From Fundidesulfovibrio terrae (lineage in GTDB: Bacteria; Desulfobacterota; Desulfovibrionia; Desulfovibrionales; Desulfovibrionaceae): DNA of 64,000 nucleotides. Positions 18,760 through 26,402 of the stretch are shown piece after piece; within the stretch, counting starts at the first letter, position 1; each line of letters opens with the position of its first letter. The notes under the pieces were generated by a model that saw only the letters and a program-made list of their open reading frames with translations, did no database searches and was not told where the DNA came from. The position numbers were made by a program, and so were the translations under genes. The DNA is taken from contig NZ_JAKZFS010000002.1 of the NCBI RefSeq assembly GCF_022808915.1, positions 310,001-374,000 of the forward strand. The letters run 5' to 3'.

Positions 18760-18783
18760 GGGGCGTTTCCGGAAACCGGCGGA

Positions 18784-19146
18784 TCAGGCGGTTGGAAGGA
18801 GCCTGGACAGGACGCCGCGCAGGGCTTCTTCGTCCACGGGCTTGTGGAGGACCTCGCGCGCCCCGAGTTCCAGGCAGCGGGCCTTGGTGGTGTGCTGGAT
18901 GTCCGCCGTGACCACGGCCGTGGTGAAGGCTTTGCCGCTGTCGCGCAGGGCTTCCAGCACCTCCAGCCCGGAGAGCTCCGGCATGTTCAGGTCCATGATG
19001 ATGAGGTCGGGGGCCTTGTCCAGGGCCAGGTCCAGGAGTTCCCTGCCCGTGGCGGCCTCGAGGGGCGCGTGGCCCGTTTCCGTCACGATCTTTTTGATGA
19101 AGAAGCGCTGGAACATGGAATCGTCGGCGATCAGGACAACGGACAT
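18784..19146 (-). CDS. CheY-like single-domain response regulator
   Basis: The 120-residue receiver domain has acidic pocket D8-D9 (LIADDSM), phospho-acceptor D52 in IIMDLNMPELSG, a conserved threonine in VVTADI, and lysine in LHKPVD. There is no output domain. It is the first gene of an operon with the CheA-like kinase and is the presumed partner of the nearby CheC phosphatase. The ATG at 19146 gives the normal receiver N-terminus; a longer frame upstream is arginine-rich and unlikely. Confidence 0.92.
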   Translation of the reverse strand: MSVVLIADDSMFQRFFIKKIVTETGHAPLEAATGRELLDLALDKAPDLIIMDLNMPELSGLEVLEALRDSGKAFTTAVVTADIQHTTKARCLELGAREVLHKPVDEEALRGVLSRLLPTA

Positions 19147-19393
19147 GGCAACCTCGCAAATGATGTCGGCGGGGGACACTACCGCGCGCCGCCTCCGGGC
19201 ACAACGGCAAGTTTTGGGAGAGAGTGGGGAGCTGATGTGCTGATTTCTCGGCATTTTCGTCCCGGCGGTTGCGTCCGGATGGCGTTCCCGTTACAAAGGT
19301 GCCATGTGAGTGGAAAACCCGTCCATTGGGCGGAGGCGGACGGCAGATAAGGCTCCAGGGACGAACCTTTAAAGGATACCAAGGGAGACTGGC

Positions 19394-21472
19394 ATGCTTG
19401 ACGTTCTCAAAAATCAGCGGACCTACGCTCTCATCGGCCACGGCGGTTGCGGCAAAACCTCCGTGGCCGAAATGCTTCTGTATGTAGCCGGGGCGGTGCC
19501 CAAACTGGGAAAAATCGAAGACGGCAACACCGCCCTTGACTACGAGCCCGAGGAAATCAAGCGCCGGGGTTCCGTTCAGCCCGGTTTCGCCACCTTCCAA
19601 TGGAACAAGAACCGCCACTTCCTTATCGACACTCCGGGAGACCTCTCCTTCAACGGCGACCTGGGATACATTCTGGCCGCCGTGGACGCGGTCATCTTCG
19701 TGGTGGACGCGGTCGACGGCGTGAAGCCCTTGACCAGGAAGCTCTGGCAGGAAGTCTCCAAATTTCGCCTGCCCACGATCTTCCTCATCACCAAAATGGA
19801 CCGCGACCGGGCCGACTACGACATGGCCCTCTCCGGCATCAAGAACCAGCTCGGCGTCAAGCCCTTCCTGCAGAACATCCCCATTGGCAAGGCCGACTCT
19901 TTCTCCGGCGTGGTGAACATCGTCGAGAACAAGGCCTACGCTTTCGACGCCACCGGCAAGGTCAGCGAGATCGCCATCCCCGCCGACATGAAGGACGAGG
20001 TCGAGGGCATGCGCGAGACCATGATGGAAGAAATCGCCGTGTGCGACGAAACCCTCATGGAACGCTACCTGGAAGACCCCGAAAGCGTCTCCCTGGACGA
20101 TCTTGTGGCCGCCACCCGCAAGGCCGTGGTCTGCGGCGAGCTCTACCCGGTCATGGTGGCCTCGGGGCTCAAGTGCATGGGCGGCCAGCGCATCCTGGAC
20201 GCGGCCCAGCTCTTCTTCCCCTCGCCCCTGGACACCCCCGTGGGCGAAAAAACCGTCGACGGCGAGGACGAGTCGCTTCTCACGGTCACCCCCAGCGGTC
20301 CGCCCGCCTGCTTCGTGTTCAAGACCATGTTCGACCAGTTCGCGGGACAGCTCTCGGTGATGCGCGTGCTCTCGGGCACCATCGCCCAGGACGCCGCGCT
20401 CCTGAACACCCGCTCCGACGCCAGGGAGCGCTTCGGCTCCATCCTCTATCTGAACGGCGCTCAGAACCAGCAGGTCAAGGAGCCCGTGGGGCCCGGCGCC
20501 ATCATCGCCGTGGCCAAGCTCAAGGAAACCAAGACCGGCGACACCCTCTGCGACGAGAAGAAGCCGTTCACCATGCTGAAGCCCAAGCTGCCCGAGCCCA
20601 TGATCTCCTACGCCATGGCCCCGGCGGAAAAGGGCGACGAGGACAAGGCCTACCAGGCCATGGCCAAGCTCCTGGACGAGGACGTCACCTTGAGGCTCAC
20701 CCGCAACGAGGAGACCGGGGACATGCTCATCTCGGGCATGGGCCAGTCCCACGTGGAGGCCTTGGTGGAAAAGGCCAAGCGGCGCTTCAAGGTGGGCGTG
20801 GTGCTCAAGGCACCCACCATCCCCTACCGTGAGACCGTGCGGGGCAAGGCCGAGGTGCAGGGCCGTCACAAGAAGCAGACCGGCGGGCGCGGCCAGTTCG
20901 GCGACTGCTGGATCAGGATGGAGGGCAAGGCGCGCGGCGAGGGCTACGAATTCGTTGACGCAATCGTTGGCGGCTCCATCCCCCGCCAGTACATCCCGGC
21001 CGTGGACAAGGGCGTGCAGGAGGCGGCCGCGCGCGGGGTGCTGGCCGGATACCCCATGGTGGACTTCCGGGTGGAGCTGTTCGACGGCTCCTTCCACACC
21101 GTGGATTCCTCGGAAATGGCCTTCAAGATCGCCGGGTCGGTGGCCTTCAAGGCGGCCTGCGAGAAGCTCAAGATCGTGCTCCTGGAGCCCATCGCGCTGG
21201 TGAGCGTGTCCATCCCGGACAGCTTCATGGGCGACGTCATCGGCGACCTCTCCAGCCGCCGGGGCAAGGTGCTGGGGTCGGATTCGACGGGAGGCGTCAC
21301 GGAAGTGCAGGCCCACGTGCCCATGAGCGAGATGCAGGAATACGCCAAGACCCTGGGCTCCATGACCGGCGGCCAGGGGGCCTTCACCATGGGCTTCGAC
21401 CACTACGAGGACGCCCCGCCCCCGGTGGCCGAGAAGGTGATCGCCGAGCACAAGAAGGCCAAGGAAGAATAG
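19394..21472 (+). CDS. Elongation factor G-like GTPase (EF-G paralogue)
   Basis: This 692-residue translational GTPase has P-loop GHGGCGKTS (15-23), DTPGD (78-82) and TKMDRD (G4). EF-G domains II to V follow, including YRETV and the domain IV/V boundary HVPMSEMQEYAKTLGSMTGGQGAF. Switch I lacks the canonical RGITI; it reads RRGSVQPGFATF. That divergence and the cysteine in the P-loop mark it as the FusA2-like paralogue group rather than the main factor. Its exact role (ribosome recycling, stress or other) is not established. A GGGAGACTGGC site precedes the start, and a strong terminator follows. Confidence 0.88.
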   Translation: MLDVLKNQRTYALIGHGGCGKTSVAEMLLYVAGAVPKLGKIEDGNTALDYEPEEIKRRGSVQPGFATFQWNKNRHFLIDTPGDLSFNGDLGYILAAVDAVIFVVDAVDGVKPLTRKLWQEVSKFRLPTIFLITKMDRDRADYDMALSGIKNQLGVKPFLQNIPIGKADSFSGVVNIVENKAYAFDATGKVSEIAIPADMKDEVEGMRETMMEEIAVCDETLMERYLEDPESVSLDDLVAATRKAVVCGELYPVMVASGLKCMGGQRILDAAQLFFPSPLDTPVGEKTVDGEDESLLTVTPSGPPACFVFKTMFDQFAGQLSVMRVLSGTIAQDAALLNTRSDARERFGSILYLNGAQNQQVKEPVGPGAIIAVAKLKETKTGDTLCDEKKPFTMLKPKLPEPMISYAMAPAEKGDEDKAYQAMAKLLDEDVTLRLTRNEETGDMLISGMGQSHVEALVEKAKRRFKVGVVLKAPTIPYRETVRGKAEVQGRHKKQTGGRGQFGDCWIRMEGKARGEGYEFVDAIVGGSIPRQYIPAVDKGVQEAAARGVLAGYPMVDFRVELFDGSFHTVDSSEMAFKIAGSVAFKAACEKLKIVLLEPIALVSVSIPDSFMGDVIGDLSSRRGKVLGSDSTGGVTEVQAHVPMSEMQEYAKTLGSMTGGQGAFTMGFDHYEDAPPPVAEKVIAEHKKAKEE

Positions 21473-21510
21473 GGAACGCGGGCCGCACGGCCGAACATGA
21501 TTGAAAGCGA

Positions 21511-21536
21511 AACCCCGGGGCGACCCGGGGTTTTTT
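21511..21536 (+). terminator. Rho-independent terminator
   Basis: A 9-bp stem AACCCCGGG / CCCGGGGTT with a 4-base loop, continuing into TTTT. It ends the EF-G-like gene about 40 bp past its stop. Confidence 0.9.
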
Positions 21537-21549
21537 GCGTTGGGGGGCG

Positions 21550-21999
21550 TTACGCCGCCCTTTGCCTCTCGCGCTCCATCTCCAGCGCCTTGCAGGCCAG
21601 CATCACCACCTTGGGGATGATGCGCGCGCCCTGTTCGTAATAGATCACCGCCCGGCGGGTGATGCCCAGTTCCTTGGCCGTGGCTGCCTGGGTTAGGCCC
21701 AGACGCTTGCGCCACGCCTTGAAGTCCTCCGGGCGCATGGCGTTGCCGAACTGGCGCTCCGACATCCGCCACAGCGCGTCACCGCCTACTTCCAGGCCGA
21801 TGCCCGGCCATTCCACGCTGGCGCCGTATTCGCCGACACGCACGGCGGCGAAGGCGGCCTCGTCACGCAAGACGGCCTTCTTCCCTGTGGCGAATTCCGA
21901 CAGATCGACCTCGCGGACGCCGTCGCGCCCGAAATCCACCTTGAGCCGGGTTTCCCCGCACGCCTCCACGGCCTTGATTCTCGGATACTTGTCGCTCAT
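21550..21999 (-). CDS. DUF2442 protein fused to an XRE-type HTH (likely antitoxin/repressor)
   Basis: The 149-residue protein has an N-terminal DUF2442-like domain (KVDFGRDGVREVDLSEF, then EYGASVEWPGIGLEVGGDALW) and a C-terminal helix-turn-helix: MRPEDFKAWRKRLGLTQAAT, then KELGITRRAVIYYEQG, a typical XRE recognition helix region. DUF2442 usually occurs as a stand-alone partner of DUF4160. The fused HTH suggests it also binds DNA and controls its own operon. The start at 21999 overlaps the DUF4160 stop (ATGA); GGAGG lies 10 bases upstream, whereas the earlier ATG at 22008 is too close to it. Confidence 0.82.
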   Translation of the reverse strand: MSDKYPRIKAVEACGETRLKVDFGRDGVREVDLSEFATGKKAVLRDEAAFAAVRVGEYGASVEWPGIGLEVGGDALWRMSERQFGNAMRPEDFKAWRKRLGLTQAATAKELGITRRAVIYYEQGARIIPKVVMLACKALEMERERQRAA

Positions 22000-22223
22000 T
22001 CGTTCCATTCCTCCCAGGCCGCCATGATGACGTCATGGTTGGCCCTGGCCCATTCCCGCACCTGCCTAAGCACTGCAGGAGGCGCGTCACTCGCCAGCAT
22101 CTCCAACGTCTCCAGGTCCAACGAGCACTGGAATCCCGGCCCGGCAAGATGGAAATGGGCTCTTCCATGCTCTCCGCCGAAAACAGCCAGACGCACCTTG
22201 CCGAACCGCTTGATCGTGCCCAT
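21996..22223 (-). CDS. DUF4160 protein (putative toxin-like partner)
   Basis: A 75-residue protein. The pattern VRLAVFGGEHGRAHFHL is the DUF4160 core with histidines spaced for metal or nucleic-acid contact, and REWARANHDVIMAAWEEWNE is the usual C-terminal helix. DUF4160 and DUF2442 genes are widely found as adjacent pairs that resemble toxin-antitoxin modules; biochemical proof is lacking. Here it is first in a two-gene operon. Its start codon lies 5 bp past a predicted -10 box, so the transcript is probably leaderless. Confidence 0.82.
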   Translation of the reverse strand: MGTIKRFGKVRLAVFGGEHGRAHFHLAGPGFQCSLDLETLEMLASDAPPAVLRQVREWARANHDVIMAAWEEWNE

Positions 22224-22228
22224 GACTC

Positions 22229-22257
22229 CAGATAGTGAACCCTGTTCACTTGGTCAA
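22229..22257 (-). promoter_or_regulatory. Promoter with embedded operator for the DUF4160/DUF2442-HTH pair
   Basis: On the minus strand, -35 TTGACC (22257-22252), a 17-bp spacer and -10 TATCTG (22234-22229) lie immediately before the ATG at 22223. The spacer is occupied by a perfect inverted repeat AGTGAAC-N3-GTTCACT (22234-22250), an ideal repressor site. Transcription would start at or next to the start codon. Confidence 0.68.
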
Positions 22258-22258
22258 G

Positions 22259-22293
22259 TTGAATGGCATTCAATGGGGTGAATGGCGCTCAAT
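22259..22293. repeat. Second inverted repeat and tandem copy, candidate operators
   Basis: TTGAAT-GGC-ATTCAA (22259-22273) is a perfect 6-3-6 inverted repeat, centred 24 bp from the one in the promoter spacer and with the same 3-base spacing. A 15-base unit containing it (22260-22274) recurs at 22279-22293 with 13 of 15 bases identical and 19-bp period. The cluster lies between the putative toxin-antitoxin promoter and the LysR gene's 3' end. Confidence 0.55.
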
Positions 22294-22303
22294 CCTAAAG
22301 CTA

Positions 22304-23167
22304 TCACTTGTTTGCCTCCCGCACCATCGCCGCCAGGGCCCGCACCGCCCCAGTGTCGCCGCCCGCGCGCCAGATGAGCGAGGTTTCGGCCCTGGCCAGT
22401 TCCGGCGGCAACGCGTGCACGCTCACGCCGGAGGTCCCAGACAGCATGTCCGTGACGCTGCGCGGCATGATGGCCACCCCCATGCCCGAGGCCGCGCAGC
22501 CGAGCATGGTCTGGTAGGAGCCGAGCTCCACCGTGCGTCCGGAAGCGCCTCCCCCTGCGGAAAGCCAATCCTCGAGCCGCTTGCGGTAGGCGCAGCCCTG
22601 TTTGAACACCAAAAGCGTGCGCCCCGCGATATCCGCCGGGCCGGTGATCGCCGGCCGTCCGGCCGCGTCCACCAGCACCAGTTCCTCCCGGAACGCCTCG
22701 ATCTTCTCGATGCCCGGTGCGGTCACGGGCTCACTCACGAAGGCCGCGTCCAGCTTGTACCCGGCCACGTCGCGCACGAGGTCGGCCGTGGCCCCGGTGG
22801 ACAGCTCCAGGGCGACTCCCGGGTAGCGCGCATGGTACTCTCCCAGAAGCTTGGGCAACCGCGAGGCCGACGTGCTCTCCATGGCCCCCAGACGGAACGG
22901 CCCCGCGGGCACGTCCCCGCGCACGCAGGCCTTGGCCTCCCCGGCCAGCAGCAGAATTCTGTCGGCGTAGTCCAGCAGCGCCCGCCCGTTTGCGGTCAAT
23001 ACCATGCCCCGCCCCTGCCGGGCGAAGAGTTCCGCTCCCAGTTCGGCCTCCAGGCGCGTCAAGCGCGCCGAAACTCCGGACTGTACCCGGTTGAGCTTTG
23101 ACGCTGCCTGCGTGACGCCGCCCAGACGAGCCACGGTCTGGAATATCTCAAGGTCGGTCAGTTCCAT
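22304..23167 (-). CDS. LysR-family transcriptional regulator
   Basis: The 287-residue regulator has the LysR winged HTH at the N-terminus (LEIFQTVARLGGVTQAASKL, then VQSGVSARLTRLEAELGAELF) and a periplasmic-binding-protein-like effector domain from about residue 90 (FRLGAMESTSASRLP...). The effector is unknown. It is divergent from the EamA transporter gene with 248 bp between starts, the usual position for a LysR target, so that exporter is the leading candidate for control. Confidence 0.9.
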   Translation of the reverse strand: MELTDLEIFQTVARLGGVTQAASKLNRVQSGVSARLTRLEAELGAELFARQGRGMVLTANGRALLDYADRILLLAGEAKACVRGDVPAGPFRLGAMESTSASRLPKLLGEYHARYPGVALELSTGATADLVRDVAGYKLDAAFVSEPVTAPGIEKIEAFREELVLVDAAGRPAITGPADIAGRTLLVFKQGCAYRKRLEDWLSAGGGASGRTVELGSYQTMLGCAASGMGVAIMPRSVTDMLSGTSGVSVHALPPELARAETSLIWRAGGDTGAVRALAAMVREANK

Positions 23168-23415
23168 CGTTCATGTCTCGCGATTATAAATATCATCATT
23201 CATCGTTTTACATGCTTCTTTTCTTCGGTAATCCTTCGCGCGGGTCAAGGCAAGCGGCGCTTGCGGCGCTCGACGGGCAACTCCCGCCCAGGCCGCAAAT
23301 GCACGGACCCCGGCACAATTCCCGCCCCGGCATGGGATTCCAAAGGGGCAAGCCCCTTTGGCCGCCGGAGGCTTCCAAACCTGCGCTTCTCCCATGACTC
23401 CAAAGGTGTACGCTG

Positions 23416-24423
23416 ATGACCGCCTCACCCTCACCATCACCATCACCCTTGCTCTCGCCAGTCCCATCCTCCTCGCGCACCGGCTACCTGGCAGGCTTCG
23501 CCGTGGTCGCCTTCTGGTCGGCCTTCATGCTGGTGAGCAGGCTCGGCCTCACCGGGGCGTCGCCCGTGACCCCCTTCGACATGCTGGCCCTGCGCCTGGC
23601 CACGGCGTCCCTGGTGCTGGCTCCGTTCTGTGGGGACATGGGCCGGGCTGTGTGGTCCTCCTGGCGGCTGTGGACCCTGGCCCTCATCGGCGGGCTGGCC
23701 TACGGTCTTCTGGTGTACGGCGGTTTCAAGCTGGCCCCGGCCACCCACGGAGCGCTGCTCTTTCCGGGGATGCTGCCCTTCGAGACGGCCATGCTGGGCT
23801 GGTGGCTCCTGGGCAGGCGTCCCGCCGGAGCGCAGTGGGGCGGTTACGCGCTCATCGCCTCGGGCCTGGCTCTGATGGCACCGCAGTTCCTGGCAGGCGC
23901 GAGCGGCGCGGACACCCTGGCCGGGGACTCCCTGCTGCTCGGATCGTCGCTGGCCTGGGCCGTGTACGGGGTGCTGGCCAAGCGTTGGAACATGGAGCCC
24001 TGGCTCCTCACGCGTTTTCTGGCCTTGGCTCCGGCCGTGGTGTATCTTCCTGTCTACGCCCTGTTTCTGCCCAAGAACCTGGGCGCGGCCGAGCCCGCGT
24101 GGCTGGCGGCCCAGGGCGTCTACCACGGCGTGGTGACCACGCTTCTGGTCATGTGGCTGTACCTGCGCGCCCAGGACAGGCTTGGCCCGGCCCGGCTGGG
24201 GGCGCTCATGGCCCTGGTCCCGGCGGTATCCGGCGGGCTGGCGGCGCTGATCCTCGGCGAGGACATGACCCCGGCCCTGGCGGTCGCGCTCACGCTGGTC
24301 AGCGCGGGCGCGTGGCTGGCCGCCAAATCGCAACCCAAACTAGGAGGAACCCTCGATGCCCTACGTCAACATCAAGATCACCCAGGAGGGCGCCAGCAAG
24401 GAAGCCAAGGCGCAGCTCATTGA
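23416..24423 (+). CDS. EamA/DMT-family transporter with read-through C-terminus
   Basis: A 335-residue inner-membrane protein with ten predicted helices in two EamA repeats (first about 25-160, second about 175-310). Members usually export amino acids or other metabolites. The N-terminus is an odd Ser-Pro repeat (residues 4-20). The normal protein probably ends near AAKSQPK; the frame continues 68 bases into the tautomerase gene, giving a polar, glutamine-rich tail (from about residue 313). The divergent LysR gene is the likely regulator. Confidence 0.85.
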   Translation: MTASPSPSPSPLLSPVPSSSRTGYLAGFAVVAFWSAFMLVSRLGLTGASPVTPFDMLALRLATASLVLAPFCGDMGRAVWSSWRLWTLALIGGLAYGLLVYGGFKLAPATHGALLFPGMLPFETAMLGWWLLGRRPAGAQWGGYALIASGLALMAPQFLAGASGADTLAGDSLLLGSSLAWAVYGVLAKRWNMEPWLLTRFLALAPAVVYLPVYALFLPKNLGAAEPAWLAAQGVYHGVVTTLLVMWLYLRAQDRLGPARLGALMALVPAVSGGLAALILGEDMTPALAVALTLVSAGAWLAAKSQPKLGGTLDALRQHQDHPGGRQQGSQGAAH

Positions 24424-24559
24424 GGGCGTCACCAACCTGCTGCGGGACGTCTTGGGCAAGAATCCCCAGACCACGGTGGTGGTCATCGAGGAGGTGCCCA
24501 CGGACAACTGGGGCATCGGCGGCGAGACAGTGACGGTGCGCCGTGCCCGGGGGGCGTGA
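24356..24559 (+). CDS. 4-oxalocrotonate tautomerase-like protein
   Basis: A 67-residue small tautomerase. The mature enzyme begins with catalytic Pro (MPYVNIKITQEG), and R/E positions follow the family pattern (KEAKAQLIEGVTNLLRDVLG, then VVVIEEVPTDNWGIGGE). The 4-OT/xylH-like family interconverts enol and keto forms; the native substrate here is unknown. An AGGAGGAA ribosome-binding site lies inside the 3' end of the EamA gene. The two genes are therefore co-transcribed with a 68-base out-of-frame overlap. A strong terminator follows. Confidence 0.92.
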   Translation: MPYVNIKITQEGASKEAKAQLIEGVTNLLRDVLGKNPQTTVVVIEEVPTDNWGIGGETVTVRRARGA

Positions 24560-24575
24560 GCTTCGCCTGCCCATG

Positions 24576-24615
24576 CGAAACGAAAATCCCGGCCTTGGCC
24601 GGGATTTTCGTTTCG
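24576..24615. terminator. Bidirectional terminator
   Basis: A perfect 19-bp inverted repeat (CGAAACGAAAATCCCGGCC with its complement) separated by TT lies between the convergent tautomerase and the Pro/Tyr-rich protein gene. A T-run (ATTTTCG) follows on both strands. Confidence 0.88.
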
Positions 24616-24625
24616 GAGGATCCGT

Positions 24626-24946
24626 TCAGGGGATGGGCAGGGGAATGATGATGTTGAACCCCGGCGGCGGTGGCGGCGGCACAAGCACCACCGGCGGCGG
24701 AGGCGGATAGTAGAACCCCGGGGGCGGCGCGTAGTAGTACCCCGGCGGTGGCGGGGGACGGTAGTACCTGGGCCTGGGGTAATAGTATCCCGGCGGGGGT
24801 ACGGCATAATACGGATAGCCGTGCCCTCCTTTATACCAGCCGAGATGTCTGCCTTGGGCAAGCGCGGGAAGGGCCCCCGCGAATATCAGCGCCACGGCGA
24901 GAGCGATCGCCGATGCTGTTGTCTGGAAAGTCCGCAAGCTGGTCAT
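24626..24946 (-). CDS. Secreted Pro/Tyr-rich protein
   Basis: A 106-residue exported protein with signal peptide (TASAIALAVALIFAGALPAL, cleavage after ALA). A mature region of repeated PPPGYYYPRP, PPPPPGYYYAPPPGFYYPPP-type units ends IIIPLPIP. Such low-complexity proteins are common in envelope stress regions; no function is known. An AGGAGGGG site precedes the ATG at 24946. It is followed on the same strand, in the downstream direction, by the bidirectional terminator. Confidence 0.8.
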   Translation of the reverse strand: MTSLRTFQTTASAIALAVALIFAGALPALAQGRHLGWYKGGHGYPYYAVPPPGYYYPRPRYYRPPPPPGYYYAPPPGFYYPPPPPVVLVPPPPPPGFNIIIPLPIP

Positions 24947-25010
24947 GATGCCCCTCCTTGGAGCGGCGGTTCTTTGGTGACGGGACGGAGGGCCCATCCG
25001 GCGCTACGGC

Positions 25011-25502
25011 CTACCTGGCCTTCTTCTTGCCCCGGTTCATGCGGTTCGCGAACACGTCGTCGGCGGTCTTCTTCTGGTCGTCCGTCATGGACGCGTAGAG
25101 CTTCTCGAAGGCCGGGATGAGCTGGCGCAAGGCCTGGGCGTGCTCATCGGCCATTTCGAGGTGGATCTTCAGGTTCTCCACGGCGGTCATCGCGTCCTTT
25201 TGGGTGGACCACTTGTCCAGGAGCGTCTTCATCCTCGACGCGTTGTCGCGCATCACCTTGGCCAGGTCGTTCCAGGCCGGTTCCTGGGCGGGTGTGATGC
25301 GCAGCTGCTCGCGCAGGTCGGCGATGCGCTTTTCTACCTGCTCCGGCTTGCTGGCGTCGGCCGGGCTGGCCTTTTCCATCTTGGCTTTGGCTTGGGGTTG
25401 CTGAGCCTGGGCCGGGGGAACGGACGTGACAACGGCCAGGACGGCCAGCAGGGCCACGGCGGCGGACGCGCGCGCCGCGCGGATGATCGAGCGTGGGATC
25501 AT
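25011..25502 (-). CDS. Spy/CpxP-like periplasmic LTXXQ-motif protein
   Basis: This 163-residue protein has a signal peptide (ASAAVALLAVLAVVTSVPPA, cleavage after AQA) and an all-helical mature region with ADLREQLRITPAQEPAW and LYASMTDDQKKTADDVF. These two (I/M)T-x2-(Q/E) type segments place it in the LTXXQ/Spy-like family of periplasmic chaperones or metal/envelope-stress proteins. It is upstream of and co-directional with the Pro/Tyr-rich gene (64 bp). Start 25502 is favoured over an ATG four codons upstream. Confidence 0.78.
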   Translation of the reverse strand: MIPRSIIRAARASAAVALLAVLAVVTSVPPAQAQQPQAKAKMEKASPADASKPEQVEKRIADLREQLRITPAQEPAWNDLAKVMRDNASRMKTLLDKWSTQKDAMTAVENLKIHLEMADEHAQALRQLIPAFEKLYASMTDDQKKTADDVFANRMNRGKKKAR

Positions 25503-25651
25503 GTGCTCCTCCATGGTTTCCGGTCCTTCGGAGTGCGCCCGGACAGCGGGCGTTCCATCGGGTCCGGAGGGCATTATGTTCCATTGTAATGGTCAAGCAG
25601 GTGCAGGAAGTCAAGCGTCCTGAATTCCGGAGCGAATTTTCCTGCGTCGCG

Positions 25652-25685
25652 AAAAAAAAGGACCCCGCGCCACGGCGCGGGGTCC
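25652..25685 (-). terminator. Rho-independent terminator
   Basis: A 12-bp stem GGACCCCGCGCC / GGCGCGGGGTCC, 30 bp past the flavodoxin-like gene's stop. The eight A on the plus strand (25652-25659) give a full U-tract in the minus-strand transcript. Confidence 0.92.
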
Positions 25686-25715
25686 TTGCTTGGATGACGG
25701 TCGAAAACGGGGGGA

Positions 25716-26306
25716 TCAGGCGATCATGGCCCCCAGAGCCTTGCCGAATTCGCGGGCCTTGGCAGCCAGGGCCGGGTCCTGGGCGGCCTCCCCGGGGGGA
25801 TAGTGGCACAGCGGGAACAGGCAGGAGAGGAACGGCACGCCGATGCGCTTGGCCGGGATGGACCACTGCTGTTCGAGCACCTCCAGGTTCTCTTCCACCA
25901 CTCCGCCGCCGGTGGCCAGCAGGGCCAGGGGCTTGCCCGCCAGGGGCGAGAGAATTTCGTGGTTCTCCCCGAACTTGATCAGGCTGAACATGCGGTCGAT
26001 GACCATCTTGGCCTGGGACGGGTAGCTGAACCAGTAGACCGGCGTGGCCAGCACCACGGCGTCGTATTCCGGCAGGGTGGCCACGGCCCGGGCCAGCCCG
26101 TCGTCCACGTGGCAGCCGTACTGCTCGCTGCCCTGGCATTTGTAGCAGGCGATGCAGCCGGGATGCTTGAAATCGAGCCGGGCCGCGTCGATCACGTCCG
26201 ACGCGATGCCCATTTCCGCGAGCGCGGCCATAGCCTCCCGGGCCAGGGCCAGGGTGTTGCCCTTCTTGCGGGGGCTGCCGTGTATGAAAACGACCTTCTT
26301 GAACAT
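25716..26306 (-). CDS. Flavodoxin-family NAD(P)H/FMN oxidoreductase
   Basis: A 196-residue protein with the FMN-phosphate loop HGSPRKKGNT (9-18), the ribityl/isoalloxazine region TPVYWFSYPSQAKMVIDR, and a CIACYKCQ motif (51-58) as in iron-sulfur flavoprotein relatives. Those would hold a [4Fe-4S] cluster only if a fourth ligand is present; C65 is close. It probably reduces quinones, metals or other acceptors with FMN in the cytoplasm. It has its own terminator and no metabolic neighbour. Confidence 0.88.
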   Translation of the reverse strand: MFKKVVFIHGSPRKKGNTLALAREAMAALAEMGIASDVIDAARLDFKHPGCIACYKCQGSEQYGCHVDDGLARAVATLPEYDAVVLATPVYWFSYPSQAKMVIDRMFSLIKFGENHEILSPLAGKPLALLATGGGVVEENLEVLEQQWSIPAKRIGVPFLSCLFPLCHYPPGEAAQDPALAAKAREFGKALGAMIA

Positions 26307-26402
26307 GGTTCTCTCCTTGGTGTCGCTCCTGTCTTTCCGGGCGCCTGGACGTTCGCGGCCTGCGCCGCGCGCAAGCCTCGCCGCCGCTTACCGGACCCGG
26401 GT

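Noticed and set aside
17993-21772. Very long open frame on the minus strand (about 1,260 codons) across the CheA, CheY and EF-G genes
   Set aside because: It is antisense to well-supported genes, with a His/Gly/Arg-rich composition typical of shadow frames in GC-rich DNA, and no domain is recognisable.
23425-23460. CCTCACCATCACC-type repeats as a microsatellite or regulatory element
   Set aside because: They lie within the EamA coding region and simply encode the Ser-Pro N-terminus; phase-variable length is possible but cannot be judged from one sequence.
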